A stretch of 64,000 nucleotides of DNA from Mesostigma viride (Eukaryota > Streptophyta > Mesostigmatophyceae > Mesostigmatales > Mesostigmataceae), in assembly GCA_009746045.1 (NCBI GenBank), contig RPFO01000299.1, forward strand, positions 846,807 through 910,806, read 5' to 3'. The position numbers and the translations under genes were made by a program. This document shows, piece by piece, positions 1 to 10,255 of this stretch. How positions within the stretch are numbered: the stretch's first letter is position 1; the number at the start of each line of letters is the position of its first letter. The notes under the pieces are model-generated. The model worked only from the letters and a program-made list of their open reading frames with translations. It searched no databases and was not told where the DNA came from.

Positions 1-425
1 ATTATGTTATGTGGCACATTATTACGTAGACACTTGGCATCTAGCTATTATGCCAGCTCATTGGATCATGTCTAGAATGTTCTAGGAATGTTCTAAGAAT
101 ATGCCAGGAATATTCCTGGAATATGCTGGGAATATGCTAGGAATATGCTAGGATGTTTCTACAAGCTTCTGTGATGATGTCATTGCTGATGTCATCCTTC
201 CTAGCCTAAAAGGTATAAAAGGAAACTGCCCCCTAAGGGCAGGTACCTCCATTCAACCTCCATTCAAGCTCTTCTCCAACTATTATATTCTAATAAAGCC
301 ATTTATTCTTCCACGTAAATTGTCTTCAACCTCTCTTTCTTTCAGCACCTGCAAGGTGTGTGGGTAGCAAGGCCAAGCACAAGGCATTGTGTAAAACCCA
401 TTAGTCTCCTCTCCCAATCCAAACA
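1..425 (+). repeat. 5' LTR (3' part)
   Basis: This is the right-hand 425 bp of a 796-bp LTR. It contains a TATA box (GGTATAAAAGG, 211-221) and a poly(A) signal (AATAAA, 292-297), and ends in ..AAACA directly before the primer site. Promoter and polyadenylation signal in this order are what an LTR needs for R-U5 transcription. Just upstream are short degenerate repeats of GGAATATGCT/GAATGTTCTA type (72-150), possibly enhancer sites (inference). Confidence 0.9.
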
Positions 426-437
426 TGGTATCGGAGG
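426..437 (+). promoter_or_regulatory. Primer-binding site, tRNA-iMet type
   Basis: TGGTATCGGAGG begins at the base after the LTR. It differs at two positions from the copia-standard TGGTATCAGAGC, which is complementary to the 3' end of initiator tRNA-Met. Confidence 0.8.
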
Positions 438-490
438 TTTGTTACTGAGGAACAAGAAGACCACTGTGAACCCAGAGACATCCAGTTCCA

Positions 491-1366
491 TTGGCGACTG
501 AAGACACCATGGCTACCAAGGAAGCGTGCTACAAGCAATTCCGGGCAACAAGCAAGTCCATCACAACGTTTGATGGGCGGTCTCTGAGGAAATGGGAAGA
601 AATCAAGGCTGTGTTGAAGGCCTTAGCATCGGCCTATTGTGACCTGGTCAAGGTCCTAACTGGAGAGGAGGATTCGCTAAAGGAGGTCAAGACTGCGCTG
701 CTGGAGGCGGAGGAGCTACTGCACGGAAGGCGTTCTGCTCAAGCAAAGAAGGAGGGCTCCCCTAACGGCCAGGTTTTCCACACTACTACGAAGAAAAGTG
801 GAGGAAAGAGGCGGTGCAATTACTGCAAGAAGGCCGGGCACGTGGACACCCAGTGCTGGGAGAAGCATCCGGAGCTGAAGCAAGAACGCAAGAACAAGGC
901 AACGCGACGGAACCAAGCGAGAAAGGAGCACTCACCAGGTGCCAGCGAGGCGCGTATCACCGAGGAGGCTGCGGAGCGGTCCGGCTTCGTCTTCGCCACC
1001 ATCGCCGAGTCGCCATCGCCGTCGGATGCTGCTGCACTCACGCAGTATGAAAAGAAAGCACCGACCAGCTGGGTGCTGGATTCTGCAGCGAGCTGTCACA
1101 TGACGCCATGCCCGTCGGATTTCGTGTGCCTGCACCCTCACAACAGGGAAATCGCCGGCTCAGGCGGCAAACTGAAGGCGACAGCCATCGGGACTGTCAA
1201 GCTGAAGCTGCCGGGCCAGGAGGCAGACGTGCACCTCCAAAACGCGCTGCTCGTTCCAAAGCTGAGCACCCGACTTTTATCTGTCGGCCAGCTCGTCAAG
1301 GATGGCCACAACGTCGACCTCGCCAGCGGGTTGCTGTGCTGGACAGCAGGCCCTGCAGCATCGTGA
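491..1366 (+). pseudogene. Truncated Gag-protease of copia element
   Basis: The 291-residue frame has about 90 residues of Gag-like sequence, a basic stretch, a zinc knuckle CNYCKKAGHVDTQC (CX2CX4HX4C, about residues 109-122), then WVLDSAASCHMT (about 196-207). The last is the DSA active-site block of copia-type retropepsins, followed by the LLSVGQL stretch found upstream of copia integrases. Copia Gag is normally about twice as long before the knuckle, so the capsid part is deleted. The frame is lost near 1330. The natural continuation (SIVTRNNTYFLPA-like) lies in another frame at about 1335-1434, so there is also a frameshift. No pol follows. Confidence 0.75.
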
Positions 1367-2228
1367 CGAGGAACAACACCTACTTTTTGCCCGCGCGCGT
1401 GCGGACGCAGCGATGGACGCCATCCCAGAGCTGAAATCTTCGGCGACGAGCTTCAAGGACGTCGACGCTGCCTGTCAAGGGCAGAAAATGGCGAGCAGCG
1501 AGCGCAGCATCTCACGTGCCTCGGGACACGCGGCGGAGTGGCTGGCCGTGGGCCTAACGGTCATACTGGCCATGCTGGCCCGTGTATGCGGGATCGGGGG
1601 CGGCCTACTGGGCATTACTCGCACACTGCGTGGCTTTTTATACTCTGCGCCGGCCCAGTGGAAGTTCACGCCAATTCGAGAAGTTTCCAGCGCAATGGAG
1701 AAGTCCGTGTCAGACGCTGAAGTACTTCCAGAAACCGCGGTCCAGAACAGCCCAGTGCATGCGGAGCGAATTGTCGCCGCCAGCATACCAGATGATACTG
1801 GTGCTAGTAACCAAAGTCCGGCGACCAGACCAAAGGCGCGGCGCTCGAACGCTGCCAGCCTAACTGAGGGGGAACAAATTCGTGACGCGAGGGCGAAATC
1901 GACCATTTTTCTAAGTCCTGGACTGCCAAGTCCGGTGCTGGCGCGAGGCCTCGAGCGAGCCGACCACGTCGTGGACAGCGACCTGTCAGCCACAGTGCTG
2001 TCAAACACCAACGGTCAGGTCGACTGCAAAATGCTGCCAAGGCATCACGTCGGTCAGTTGACGGTGTTCGGCCAGGCCATGGCATTTGCAAATGCGCTAG
2101 CTGCGACGACCCTTGGAAATTGTCGCCCAGGATGCACAGACCCCACTCCTCAAGGTTGCCCTAATGTTTTGTCTGTGGGAAATGAACTTGTATGTCGACT
2201 TTTGTGTCGTGTTTGCTGGAAATTGTGA
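1302..2228 (+). CDS. Unrecognised ORF replacing pol in the copia element
   Basis: This is a 308-codon frame, +1 relative to gag and overlapping its end. It has one clear hydrophobic segment (WLAVGLTVILAMLARVCGIG, near residue 80) and otherwise polar sequence with many Ala, Ser and Arg. I recognise no integrase, RT or RNase H motif. The minus strand is also open over 1475-2011, as happens in GC-rich DNA, so coding is uncertain. It may be decayed pol, acquired sequence, or a chance frame. Confidence 0.25.
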   Translation: MATTSTSPAGCCAGQQALQHRDEEQHLLFARARADAAMDAIPELKSSATSFKDVDAACQGQKMASSERSISRASGHAAEWLAVGLTVILAMLARVCGIGGGLLGITRTLRGFLYSAPAQWKFTPIREVSSAMEKSVSDAEVLPETAVQNSPVHAERIVAASIPDDTGASNQSPATRPKARRSNAASLTEGEQIRDARAKSTIFLSPGLPSPVLARGLERADHVVDSDLSATVLSNTNGQVDCKMLPRHHVGQLTVFGQAMAFANALAATTLGNCRPGCTDPTPQGCPNVLSVGNELVCRLLCRVCWKL

Positions 2229-3315
2229 GGCGCCGTAAGCCTGCGTTTTCTGGTTCTTTCTTTGTGTTCTTCCAGCAATTATGTGTTTATTTTGCCATGC
2301 GTTCAGTGGCAATGGCCCACGCATTTTGGTATTGTTCCCACGAGACGTTTTCTACGTACCTGGAGTGTATATCCAGAGTTTTTGCACGCTATTTGTGGCA
2401 CTGGTCTGCGGCGTAGTGAAGCGCCGTTGTATCGTCGTCTACGACTTGTTTTCGTAAGTAAAGTGCCTGTGACGCGTGTGTTATTTTGTTTTGTGCTGAG
2501 AGCATTGCTTGTATGCAAGTGTTTACGTCCTTTGTGTCGAATTCGGCTGTGCATTTCGGCATAGCCTGTAATGTCGGACGTAATGTTTACTCTCGGGCAC
2601 TGATTTGTGAATCGTGACGAAGTAATCGTTACTTGTGTTCGCCTTTGTGGCGGTAATGTTTTGCACGTCCTGTTTTCTTTGCTATGAAGCGCGTTTATCT
2701 GTTATGGCCACTGTGTCTTGTGTTGAAGGTTGTATTGTACCTTGTTTGTGTGGCATTTGTTGCCATGTTTGTTTGCTCACCCCGTTTATTTGGCGTAAAA
2801 CGTGATGTTGGTGTCATTAATTTTGTGAGATGGCGTATGTTATGTTGCTCCGTGTGTGTACAGCACGTATTGTTGCCGTTACCCTACCTCTATACCGTTT
2901 GGGTTAGCTCATAAGGACCTTCTTTGTTGGCATGTGTTGCCGTATTATATGTGTGGGACTGTGTGCCCCTATTGTGTCCATGGGCAGCCGCTTTGAGTGA
3001 GGGGGGAATGTCGCATCTAGAGCACTTTTTCCAACTAAGGGTTGGGTATCAGCCATCCAGGATTGATGGGCAGCTAGTGCGTTGCTGCTATGGCAGGACA
3101 CTCATTCGCGTTGCCGGGGGGGGACGGATCAGTGGCGGTAGTGCGGCTCATGACCGCATGTTGGAGCTTCAAGCGTTTCACGTGGACGGCATCTTCATTT
3201 TCAGTTGCACCATGCTAGCAACTGGACGGCATGCTACGAGCATGTGGTTAAGGGGGGTGTTGAGATTCGACCTACCCAGTCATCTTTTGCATTGTGCCCA
3301 TGTGGCTAAGGGGGG
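2229..3315 (+). other. Non-coding T-rich internal region of the copia element, with a doubled polypurine tract
   Basis: No convincing coding frame is seen. The composition is T- and GT-rich. Near the end a 20-bp block (ATGTGG-Y-TAAGGGGGGTGTT) occurs twice, at about 3242-3261 and 3300-3319. Each copy contains AAGGGGGG (3250-3257 and 3308-3315). The second lies directly at the LTR start and is the functional-position PPT. The first is a duplicate about 58 bp upstream. Confidence 0.7.
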
Positions 3316-4111
3316 TGTTAGGGATATTATATCCACCTGACCACAATGTATCCCAGCCTGATTTATTTCTTGTTGGATTTATTCCATATGGACTGGGAAT
3401 TTGATAGCTTGATAAGCTAGATGGATTGGGCTCAATGAGCTGATCAATATTCATGTGCCATAGTCCTATACTTGGACATGGATGACTTGTACCCTGAGTC
3501 AGCCTAGTAGCATCACGTATTTGATTGACAAGTGGTGCTATGGCCTATTGGACAAGTGTTTGGTCCATGAGCTGACAAGTGTTGGAAGCTCATGATGACA
3601 CATGTTATGACTTACATGATGACAAGTGGGTAGACTCATTGCATGACACTTGTCACTCCAAGGAGAAGAGATGTGTCACTTTATTAATTATGTTATGTGG
3701 CACATTATTACGTAGACACTTGGCATCTAGCTATTATGCCAGCTCATTGGATCATGTCTAGAATGTTCTAGGAATGTTCTAAGAATATGCCAGGAATATT
3801 CCTGGAATATGCTGGGAATATGCTAGGAATATGCTAGGATGTTTCTACAAGCTTCTGTGATGATGTCATTGCTGATGTCATCCTTCCTAGCCTAAAAGGT
3901 ATAAAAGGAAACTGCCCCCTAAGGGCAGGTACCTCCATTCAACCTCCATTCAAGCTCTTCTCCAACTATTATATTCTAATAAAGCCATTTATTCTTCCAC
4001 GTAAATTGTCTTCAACCTCTCTTTCTTTCAGCACCTGCAAGGTGTGTGGGTAGCAAGGCCAAGCACAAGGCATTGTGTAAAACCCATTAGTCTCCTCTCC
4101 CAATCCAAACA
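3316..4111 (+). repeat. 3' LTR
   Basis: The LTR is 796 bp, begins TGTTAG and ends CAAACA, so it has canonical TG..CA ends. TATA (about 3899-3906) and AATAAA (3978-3983) are at positions matching those in the 5' LTR. Confidence 0.9.
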
Positions 4112-4322
4112 GCTAGTTCCAGCCCTTGACATAACCTCATGGCAGTCATGTTAACATGTTGAGAAAAAGGCTGATGTCGAATCCTAATATGCATGTCATT
4201 GTAGATCACTACTCGTAAGATCTATGCATGTCGCATATACCACATTCGACGACTGCACATTTCAAGACTGCACGTGTATATATATCATTATGAATGCATA
4301 TACTGCTCAGTAACATGCCCAA
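4112..4322. other. Unannotated spacer
   Basis: I see no gene or repeat here apart from the probable target duplication GCTAG at 4112-4116. The stretch is AT-rich. Confidence 0.5.
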
Positions 4323-4457
4323 CTAGCCGATAACTTGACTGGCATAACACAAAGGCATCAACTGTGAACCTCTAATAATAAGCATGCCAGCGTCCATGAA
4401 TTCAGGGGCATCCATGCTCGGATCCACCCTTCCTCGACTACGCCCCGTCAAAGTCGG

Positions 4458-4513
<56 letters not shown>

Positions 4514-4514
4514 C
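4458..4514. repeat. (ATC)n microsatellite coding for poly-Asp on the minus strand
   Basis: About 18 ATC triplets in a row lie in the minus-strand exon 4797-4438, where they give a poly-aspartate tail. Confidence 0.9.
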
Positions 4515-5479
4515 CCCCCTCCTCACTACTACTACCACTGGAAGAGTGTGGCACCTCGAGATCACTGGCTGCATCGGCGTCCATGGCATCGCCCACGTGC
4601 GTCCCGCGATTAAACGCATTGGCCGCGTGGGGGAAACCACAAACAAACTGGAGGACATCATCCAGCTTATCGTACGTTGCTACCTTCCCATCTGCCCAGA
4701 TTGTCTCGATGTGCAATGCCCCGTCATCTTCAGACACCCCGAGAACCCAACCATGAAACCGCTTTCGGGATGAGCCCCAGAGCGCACACAACCTCATGCC
4801 TTAATTGAGAGCGCACGTGCCATGGTCGGCAAAGTATGAGGCACAAGCCGACTTGCAAGTTACAGTAGCGGATCGCAAGGTTTGGTAGCCCGCATAATGC
4901 ACCCCCGGATGGTCTTCCAGAGCTTGAAGGGTAGCTTTGGACAGCTTGCGGGCTCCCGTAAGGGTTGGTGTGAAAGTGGCACGGCCTGTGGAGACCGTCC
5001 AATGCTGCACTATGATATCGGAAGTCGCCACTGTCAACCCCTGCCCAGCCGAATATTATACTATAAGCTGAACTCATCGCTGATAAAATAAAACTTTTCG
5101 TTCAGCTTGGAGCAGTGTGAGCGGATGGCCTTCTCCGGGTCCCAGTCCCGAAAAGGTGCAAGGCCAGGGCTGCCTTTGGGGGCCTTCACCGCCTCCATGA
5201 CCAGAGCACCGACAAGAATCTTCCCATCACTCGCACGCCTGCCAATTGGGTGGACACCATCACAAGGCTCCTGATTTGGTCCGCACGGCTGCCAACGGTT
5301 TGCCGGGACACGAGCTAGCGCTTCAGATGTGGCCAACCTGTACCTTAGAAAACAGTCATCACCAATGTCTTCCTGCTGGTCCTCGGGCTTTCGGCCAAAC
5401 AACTCAATATCAAAGACCTTGGACACTGGTGTTTTCTCCTTGACCAAGTGATAGGAGGCGGCGTTGGCGGCGATGACAT

Positions 5480-5589
5480 CAGCGACAGTGGCAGCAGTGG
5501 CACTCCCAGCGACCGCGGCGCGCACGGCAGCGCCGGCAGGGGCGGCGCCGGCAGCGGTGGCACTCCCAGCGACCGCGGCGCGCGGGGCA
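5480..5589 (-). repeat. 60-bp coding minisatellite, left fragment
   Basis: Units of the CACTCCCAGCGACCGCGG family, nearly identical to 15104-15690, break off exactly at the CACTA terminus. On the minus strand they encode Ala-rich AAVAGSATAA repeats. Confidence 0.9.
5588..5589. repeat. Target-site duplication CA (left) of CACTA element 1
   Basis: CA flanks the element on both sides (5588-5589 and 15104-15105). Removing the element and one CA restores the minisatellite string GCGCGGGGCAGCGCTGGC, which is present intact at about 15215. Confidence 0.8.
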
Positions 5590-5601
5590 CACTAGGAACT
5601 C
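5590..5601 (+). repeat. Terminal inverted repeat, left end of CACTA 1
   Basis: CACTAGGAACTC, matched in inverse at 15092-15103. Confidence 0.92.
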
Positions 5602-5915
5602 GGCTTTGAGAATGGGTGAGAAAAGGTGAGAAAAAAGGTGAGATGGGTGAGAAAAAGGGTGAGAAATGGGTGAGAATGGGTGAGAAAAGTGAGAAAATAG
5701 GGTGAGAAATGGGTGAGAATGGGTGAGAAAAGGGCAATCTCACCCGGGTGAGATTGCCCCAAAAAGGTGAAAAAAGGGGAAAAACGTGAGAAAAATCTCA
5801 AAAAAACAGGACGTGACATAAGTGAGAAAAACGGGAGGTGTGAAACGTGAGAAAAATCTCAAAAAAACAGGACGTGAGAAAAGTGAGAAAAGTGAGAAAA
5901 CACAGCGCTGAGAAA
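5602..5915 (+). repeat. Subterminal GTGAGAAA array, left
   Basis: Many copies of GTGAGAAA/GGGTGAGAA in one orientation. A perfect 28-bp palindrome (5732-5759, GGGCAATCTCACCC and its complement) lies inside, and a block of about 60 bp is repeated near 5785-5880. In En/Spm such subterminal repeats bind the TNPA protein, and the same role here is inference. Confidence 0.8.
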
Positions 5916-6059
5916 CACAGCCATAATACAATATGCTGGCAGCAGACACATGCATGCAGTGCCAGTAACAACCGCTGTTCAAAACAGCACGAACAATCAT
6001 GATTTTTTCATTAAATGTTTGAATAATACAGCTGCAAGAACCCGTTGATTCAACTATTC

Positions 6060-6157
6060 AACACTGTTACGGCGTTATGTACATCTTCGGCATTCAATGC
6101 CTGTTCAACACATGCAGTCTGTTATGGCGTTATGACATCTTCGGCATTCAATGCCTT
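6060..6157. repeat. Short direct repeat in the CACTA 1 spacer
   Basis: Two copies of a block ending in CATCTTCGGCATTCAATGCC lie at about 6067-6103 and 6121-6155. The surrounding 5916-6505 shows no other feature. Confidence 0.6.
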
Positions 6158-6557
6158 TCATCAAATACTATATGGCAGCTAGCTAACAAAGCGGGCCGCT
6201 CGACAGGGCGTCACATGCTGACTTGAAAGTGGGACCGCTTGCTGTTTATTCTCGTGGTGCCTGCAAGAAATCAAGCAAACCGACACAATATATGCAAGAG
6301 GAAAAGAAATCAGATCCTTGACATAGATGTAAGCGTTCTACAATGATCTTGAGCTCATCACCACCAAACAATCCATGCAGCAAATGTGTATGGCAAATCA
6401 AACCAAGCAACATACAATTCCACACATCCATGCATGCAAGAGGGGAAAAAAAAACAGGCCCTTGCAGATAAACATCTATACCTTCAAATGCCAAAAACAT
6501 GACACCTATAATTCCCCCCAAATGAAAGCAGTGCAGCTAACCTTGGATGGTGATGCA

Positions 6558-6600
6558 ACTGACGACGCCGATGACATGGTATCGTCATCGGCGTCGTCAG
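6558..6600. repeat. Inverted repeat in the last accessory exon
   Basis: ACTGACGACGCCGATGAC and its near-exact complement flank a 5-7 bp loop. The sequence codes for the acidic Asp/Ser tail on the minus strand. Confidence 0.7.
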
Positions 6601-7084
6601 TGTCAGTCCTCCCACCACGTTGTTCTTCGAAGGCGGTCCAGTTTACCTGCAAGTAAGAGGCATACAAGGAAGTCAACTAAATCATGTTCAGGAAAACTTA
6701 ATTGCAGAAAAAAGATGCTATCAATAAATGGCGATTTTTATAGCGGAACAAAATTTCAGAAATCATAGGGGGAAAAACAACAAAACCTAATCAGCCAACA
6801 TAATTTACCATGATTACATGAACAACAATATGGCATGCATACAAGATGCAAACAACTTATTTTTAGGCACGACTAAAAAGGTATACTTACCGATGTCATC
6901 CCCGTTGCCGTCGAGATGTCGATAGTCGCAGTACCCTGCTGCCGGGCGCGAACAAGGGCCTTTTGTTTTGCTAGGAGGGCTTCTAGCCTGGCCAGTTCTC
7001 GCTCTGCCTCCTTCAAATCCGGCTCGAGCTCCATATCCACGTCGCTGAATTCCAGTTTAGCAGGCGCAACCGACAGCACCGTCG

Positions 7085-7265
7085 GCGTGGCGACCTCCGC
7101 CTTGGCCTGCGCCGCTGCCGGCGTGGCGACCTCCGCCTTGGCCTGCGCCGCTGCCGGCGTGGCGACCTCCGCCTTGGCCTGCGCCGCTGCCGGCGTGGCG
7201 ACCTCCGCCTTGGCCTGCGCCGCTGCCGGCGTGGCGACCTCCGCCTTGGCCTGCGCCGCCGCCGC
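7085..7265 (-). repeat. 36-bp coding minisatellite
   Basis: Five nearly identical units of GACCTCCGCCTTGGCCTGCG type encode AKAEVATPAAAQ. Confidence 0.9.
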
Positions 7266-7978
7266 CGTGGCAACCTCCGCCTTGGCTTTCTCCACAGCAG
7301 GCGTGGTGACTACCACCTTTGTCCCTGCCTTTGCCTCGCTGCCCTGCACCGCAGCCCCAGCCACAACTCCCTTCGCACGCTTCACAGGCACCTGCTGCGC
7401 GGACTCCTCCACCTGTCTCTTTTTCACCGGATCCTGCATGTTGGTGGGGTCCACAGAGGCAGCAGCCTTCACGGCTGCTTGGGACCGCTTGAGGACTCGG
7501 TACGCCGTCATGTCCTCGGGGTACACTCCATCAAGAGCCACCCAAGCACATATTTCCTTGCTGTTCTCGTCTTGGGGGAGGTCGTTGAGGGCGAGCTCGT
7601 AAGTCTTGCTTGCGCCGTCATGCTCGACGAACAGGATTGAGTGTGGGATCTTCCTTTTCTTGTTGATGGAGCAGACTTTACCAAACTCCCAGATCCACTC
7701 ATCCCGGTCCTTCTTAGGGTCCTCTAGGAGAAACCGCACGGCGATGAACATCCCGATTTTCGGCTGGGCATCCTTTCGGATGGTGGCCACGCGGCTGAGC
7801 TGCGGCAGAAAGTGACCAAGGCCCAGGTCGAGCGGGGTACCGCGTTCCTTTTTTACTTGGGGCTCCCGTTCCTTCTTGAGTTTCTTTGGCGGCACATCAG
7901 GTTTCTTCTCTACTTTGTTCTTTTGCGCCTTTGGAATGAACGGCGCCGCGGCCTCGGCTGCCGGCTCCCCCTCGGCCT

Positions 7979-8210
7979 GGGCTGCCGGCGCCGCGGCCTT
8001 GGCTGCCGGCGCCGCGGCCTTGGCTGCCGGCGCCGCGGCCTTGGCTGCCGGCGCCGCGGCCTTGGGTGCCGGCGCCGCGGCCTTGGGTGCCGGCGCCGCG
8101 GCCTTGGGTGCCGGCGCCGCGGCCTTGGGTGCCGGCGCCGCGGCCTTGGGTGCCGGCGCCGCGGCCTTGGGTGCCGGCGCCGCGGCCTTGGCTGCCGGCG
8201 CCGCGGTTTC
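7979..8210 (-). repeat. 21-bp coding minisatellite
   Basis: Eleven or so units of GGTGCCGGCGCCGCGGCCTT(G) encode AAPAPKA. Confidence 0.9.
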
Positions 8211-8450
8211 TGCGGCGGGGGGAGCCGACGTGGCCGAGGGGGAAGCGGCCACGGCAAGGACAGGGTTCCTTGGTGGCACAGGGGGCGGCGCCATGATATA
8301 GACGACCGACTGTTCTGAAGCTGAGGCCGGCTTTGCAGATTGTTCAAGTGCAGCTAGCCTGGCGCGGAGGAGGGCGATTTCCTGCTGCTGGGGCGTCAGG
8401 GTGTTCTCGACCTGCGCATGCCACAATTTCGGGGAAACGGACACAACCAA

Positions 8451-8870
8451 CTAGGTACAAAAGTTAGAGGACGTGATTTCTTGAGCTATTTGCTCATCTG
8501 ACATGGGGGCGCTTGAAAATGGCAAAGGCAAAGCGGAGCCCGCCACCTTTAGGCGGGCGTAACAGGTTGGTGGTGTGCTGGCATGCATAAATGAATGGGG
8601 TGGGGTGCTGGCATGCATAAATGAATGGGGTGGGGTGCTGGCATGCATAATAAATAAATGGGGTGGGGTGCTGGCATGCATAAATAAATGGGGTGGGGTG
8701 CTGGCATGCATAAATGAATGGGGTGGGGTGCTGGCATGCATAAATAAATGGGGTGGGGTGCTGGCATGGATTACAAGTATTAAAAATTTTTTATAGGGTT
8801 GTCAGTCACTGTAGCATTTCTTAACCAGATTTATATAAGGGCGCGTGAATACCCACGGTTTAAAAAGAAC
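8451..8870 (-). repeat. Dispersed repeat inserted in an accessory-gene intron, with a 30-bp tandem core
   Basis: Both edges resemble the repeat at 30685-32503: a TTTCTTGAGCTATTTGCTCA edge at 8478, and in inverse orientation a TTTCTTAACCAGATTT...GAATACCCACGG stretch (8817-8860) matching 31650-31700. The middle (8572-8770) holds six or seven copies of a GCTGGCATGCATAAATGAAT-type unit. It lies within the intron 8412-8961. Confidence 0.7.
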
Positions 8871-9746
8871 ATGTTCACGAGCATGGAGAGTGGAAAGCAA
8901 CAATCTTTGCGGACGACATACAGTAAGCTAGTAGCCAGAATGCTTTCTTGCCGTAACCTACCTTGGCCGGGGCTTGTGGCTCGAGGTGAGTCTTGTCTTG
9001 CTTGGGATTCGCCATCTTGGGCTTTGGCACCCCGACCTTCACCTAAGATCGTGCGAGTGATACGACGATTGTGAGGACAAAGACAAGCAAATCAATTAAA
9101 AGAAGGAACTTGACATCGAAGCTAGCGGCAAGTACACATTTTACTCCAATACTAATGGTGCCGGATCAGAAAATATTGCATGCATGAAGTTCGGTTGCCT
9201 TTGCATCGGGAAAAGAAAAGCATTCAGTTCGAATAAGTCCAATGTAGAGCTTAGCTATACCTTTGGCGTGTCCAGGTTGGTTAGGTTGGCCAAGGCACCC
9301 CCCTCGTCCGGGTTGCGAATGCCGCGCTTCCCGCTATTTGCCTTGTACTTCGAATTCGACAAGTATCGAGACAGCTCGGCGGCTACAAATTTCCGCGCCG
9401 GCTGGAATACCGGAGCCTTGCCCGCCTTCGCGGGGTCCACTTTCTTCAATTCCTCGTACCTCCGCTTGCTGACTCAAGCTGAGTTTGCTAATGCCCCCGC
9501 AAAATCGCATATTTTTAGCAGTCTATCGACAACTGCGGAAACCAACGTAGCATCTTGTTTAGCTTTGGGCTCCCCAATGTGAAGGTACCTCCGCGATAGC
9601 ACCGCTATCTGGCTGCGGAGGACTGCCAGCCGGTTACTCTCGGCGACAAATGGCAAAGGGACTTCCTCGCTGATCTTGTTAAACGGAATGAGCGCCACTC
9701 TTCATCTGTGGCCTTGTAAGGCCCATCCTGCTCTGCTGCCATGTAA

Positions 9747-9766
9747 CTACCCAACGCGTTGGGTAG
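9747..9766. repeat. Perfect 20-bp palindrome
   Basis: CTACCCAACG followed directly by its complement, at the point where the accessory-gene frame changes. Confidence 0.85.
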
Positions 9767-9992
9767 AAATTGAATCCGTTGTAGCCTGGGTCAATGCGTC
9801 GGCCGCCTGTGTTTGCGGCTCCATGGCAACAACGACTACGTTCTGTGGACGCGGCAAATTCAACGCATACATCATCTTGAAATCTGACCGTCCATCTGCA
9901 CCGATCCGACGACTCATGCAGTATCCCGCTTTTTTTTCTCTCGCAGGAGAGCCGTTGGCCGGTTCACGACGCGTGCGACCACTGGTCTGCAT

Positions 9993-10255
9993 TAACTTAA
10001 CTTACCTTAAGTTCTCCAGAGAAGTGACCCAAGCCGTCGGTTGGCACTCATCGACGTCAGCCGCAGTGTGTTGACGCGTCCGCGCGATTCACGCGGCGGC
10101 ACCAAACGGCACCTACCGACAGAGGGAGCACCGCGCAACTTAAACAACGCGTTCGTTTTGAGGTCTGCTGTGGCTTCGACGATTTCGCATCAAGTCTGAC
10201 GCGGGGCCTTCCGTGACTTTACATTTACTGTCTTATTTATTCCTGAATACTAACA
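9993..10255. promoter_or_regulatory. Divergent promoter region of CACTA 1
   Basis: This is the only spacer between the minus accessory gene and the plus transposase, so it should drive both (inference). I see no clear TATA box. Confidence 0.4.

Larger units (their letters stand above)
1..4111 (+). mobile_element. Non-autonomous Ty1/copia-type LTR retrotransposon (left LTR truncated by window edge)
   Basis: Positions 1-425 repeat 3687-4111 without a difference that I could find, so the two are LTRs of one element. A tRNA-iMet-type primer site follows the left LTR and a polypurine tract precedes the right one. The 2.9-kb internal part codes for a short Gag with a CCHC knuckle and the start of an aspartic protease. 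I find no integrase, reverse transcriptase or RNase H. Near-identical LTRs mean recent insertion, so the machinery was presumably supplied in trans (inference). The 5 bp after the right LTR (4112-4116, GCTAG) would be the target duplication, but the left copy lies outside the window. Confidence 0.88.
4438..5589 (-). pseudogene. DUF7869-type gene, downstream half (separated by the CACTA insertion)
   Basis: Reading leftward from 5589, the frame starts with the last units of an AAVAGSATAA-type minisatellite. It continues through an open stretch to 5061 containing ASYHLVKEKTPVSKVFDIEL and the more charged DWDPEKAIRSHCSKLNEKFY. Further minus-strand pieces follow at 5037-4801 and 4797-4438. The last two share one frame, broken by a TAA at 4801-4803. 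The final piece ends in a run of about 18 Asp encoded by (ATC)n. Reading frames change between 5061 and 5037, so introns or indels are present. It belongs with 15104-17722 because the minisatellite is continuous once the transposon is removed. Confidence 0.55.
6507..9992 (-). pseudogene. CACTA 1 accessory gene (Ala/Pro/Lys-rich, TNPA position), multi-exon, with breaks
   Basis: The gene is divergent from the transposase. The likely start is near 9992 or 9917. Exons that join in phase 0 are 9261 to about 9698, 8962-9042, 6890-8411 and about 6507-6646. Good donors include GTATAGC at 9260, GTAGGT at 8961 and GTAAGTATACC at 6889. The main exon starts with a coiled-coil-like stretch (IALLRARLAALEQ), then a 7-residue repeat (APKAAAP, 21-bp units at 7979-8210), a Lys-rich part, a globular segment (DEWIWEFGKVCSINKK to ALNDLPQDENSKEICAWVAL), and a 12-residue repeat (AKAEVATPAAAQ, 36-bp units at 7085-7265). 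The last exon is acidic. A TGA at 9474-9476 interrupts the 9261-9698 exon in frame, and frames change near 9695 and 9760. Function is inferred from position only. Confidence 0.6.

Noticed and set aside
6916-8347. Long plus-strand frames opposite the accessory gene
   Set aside because: Ala-rich GC repeats leave several frames open. The minus frame has matching splice sites and non-repeat protein sequence on both sides.
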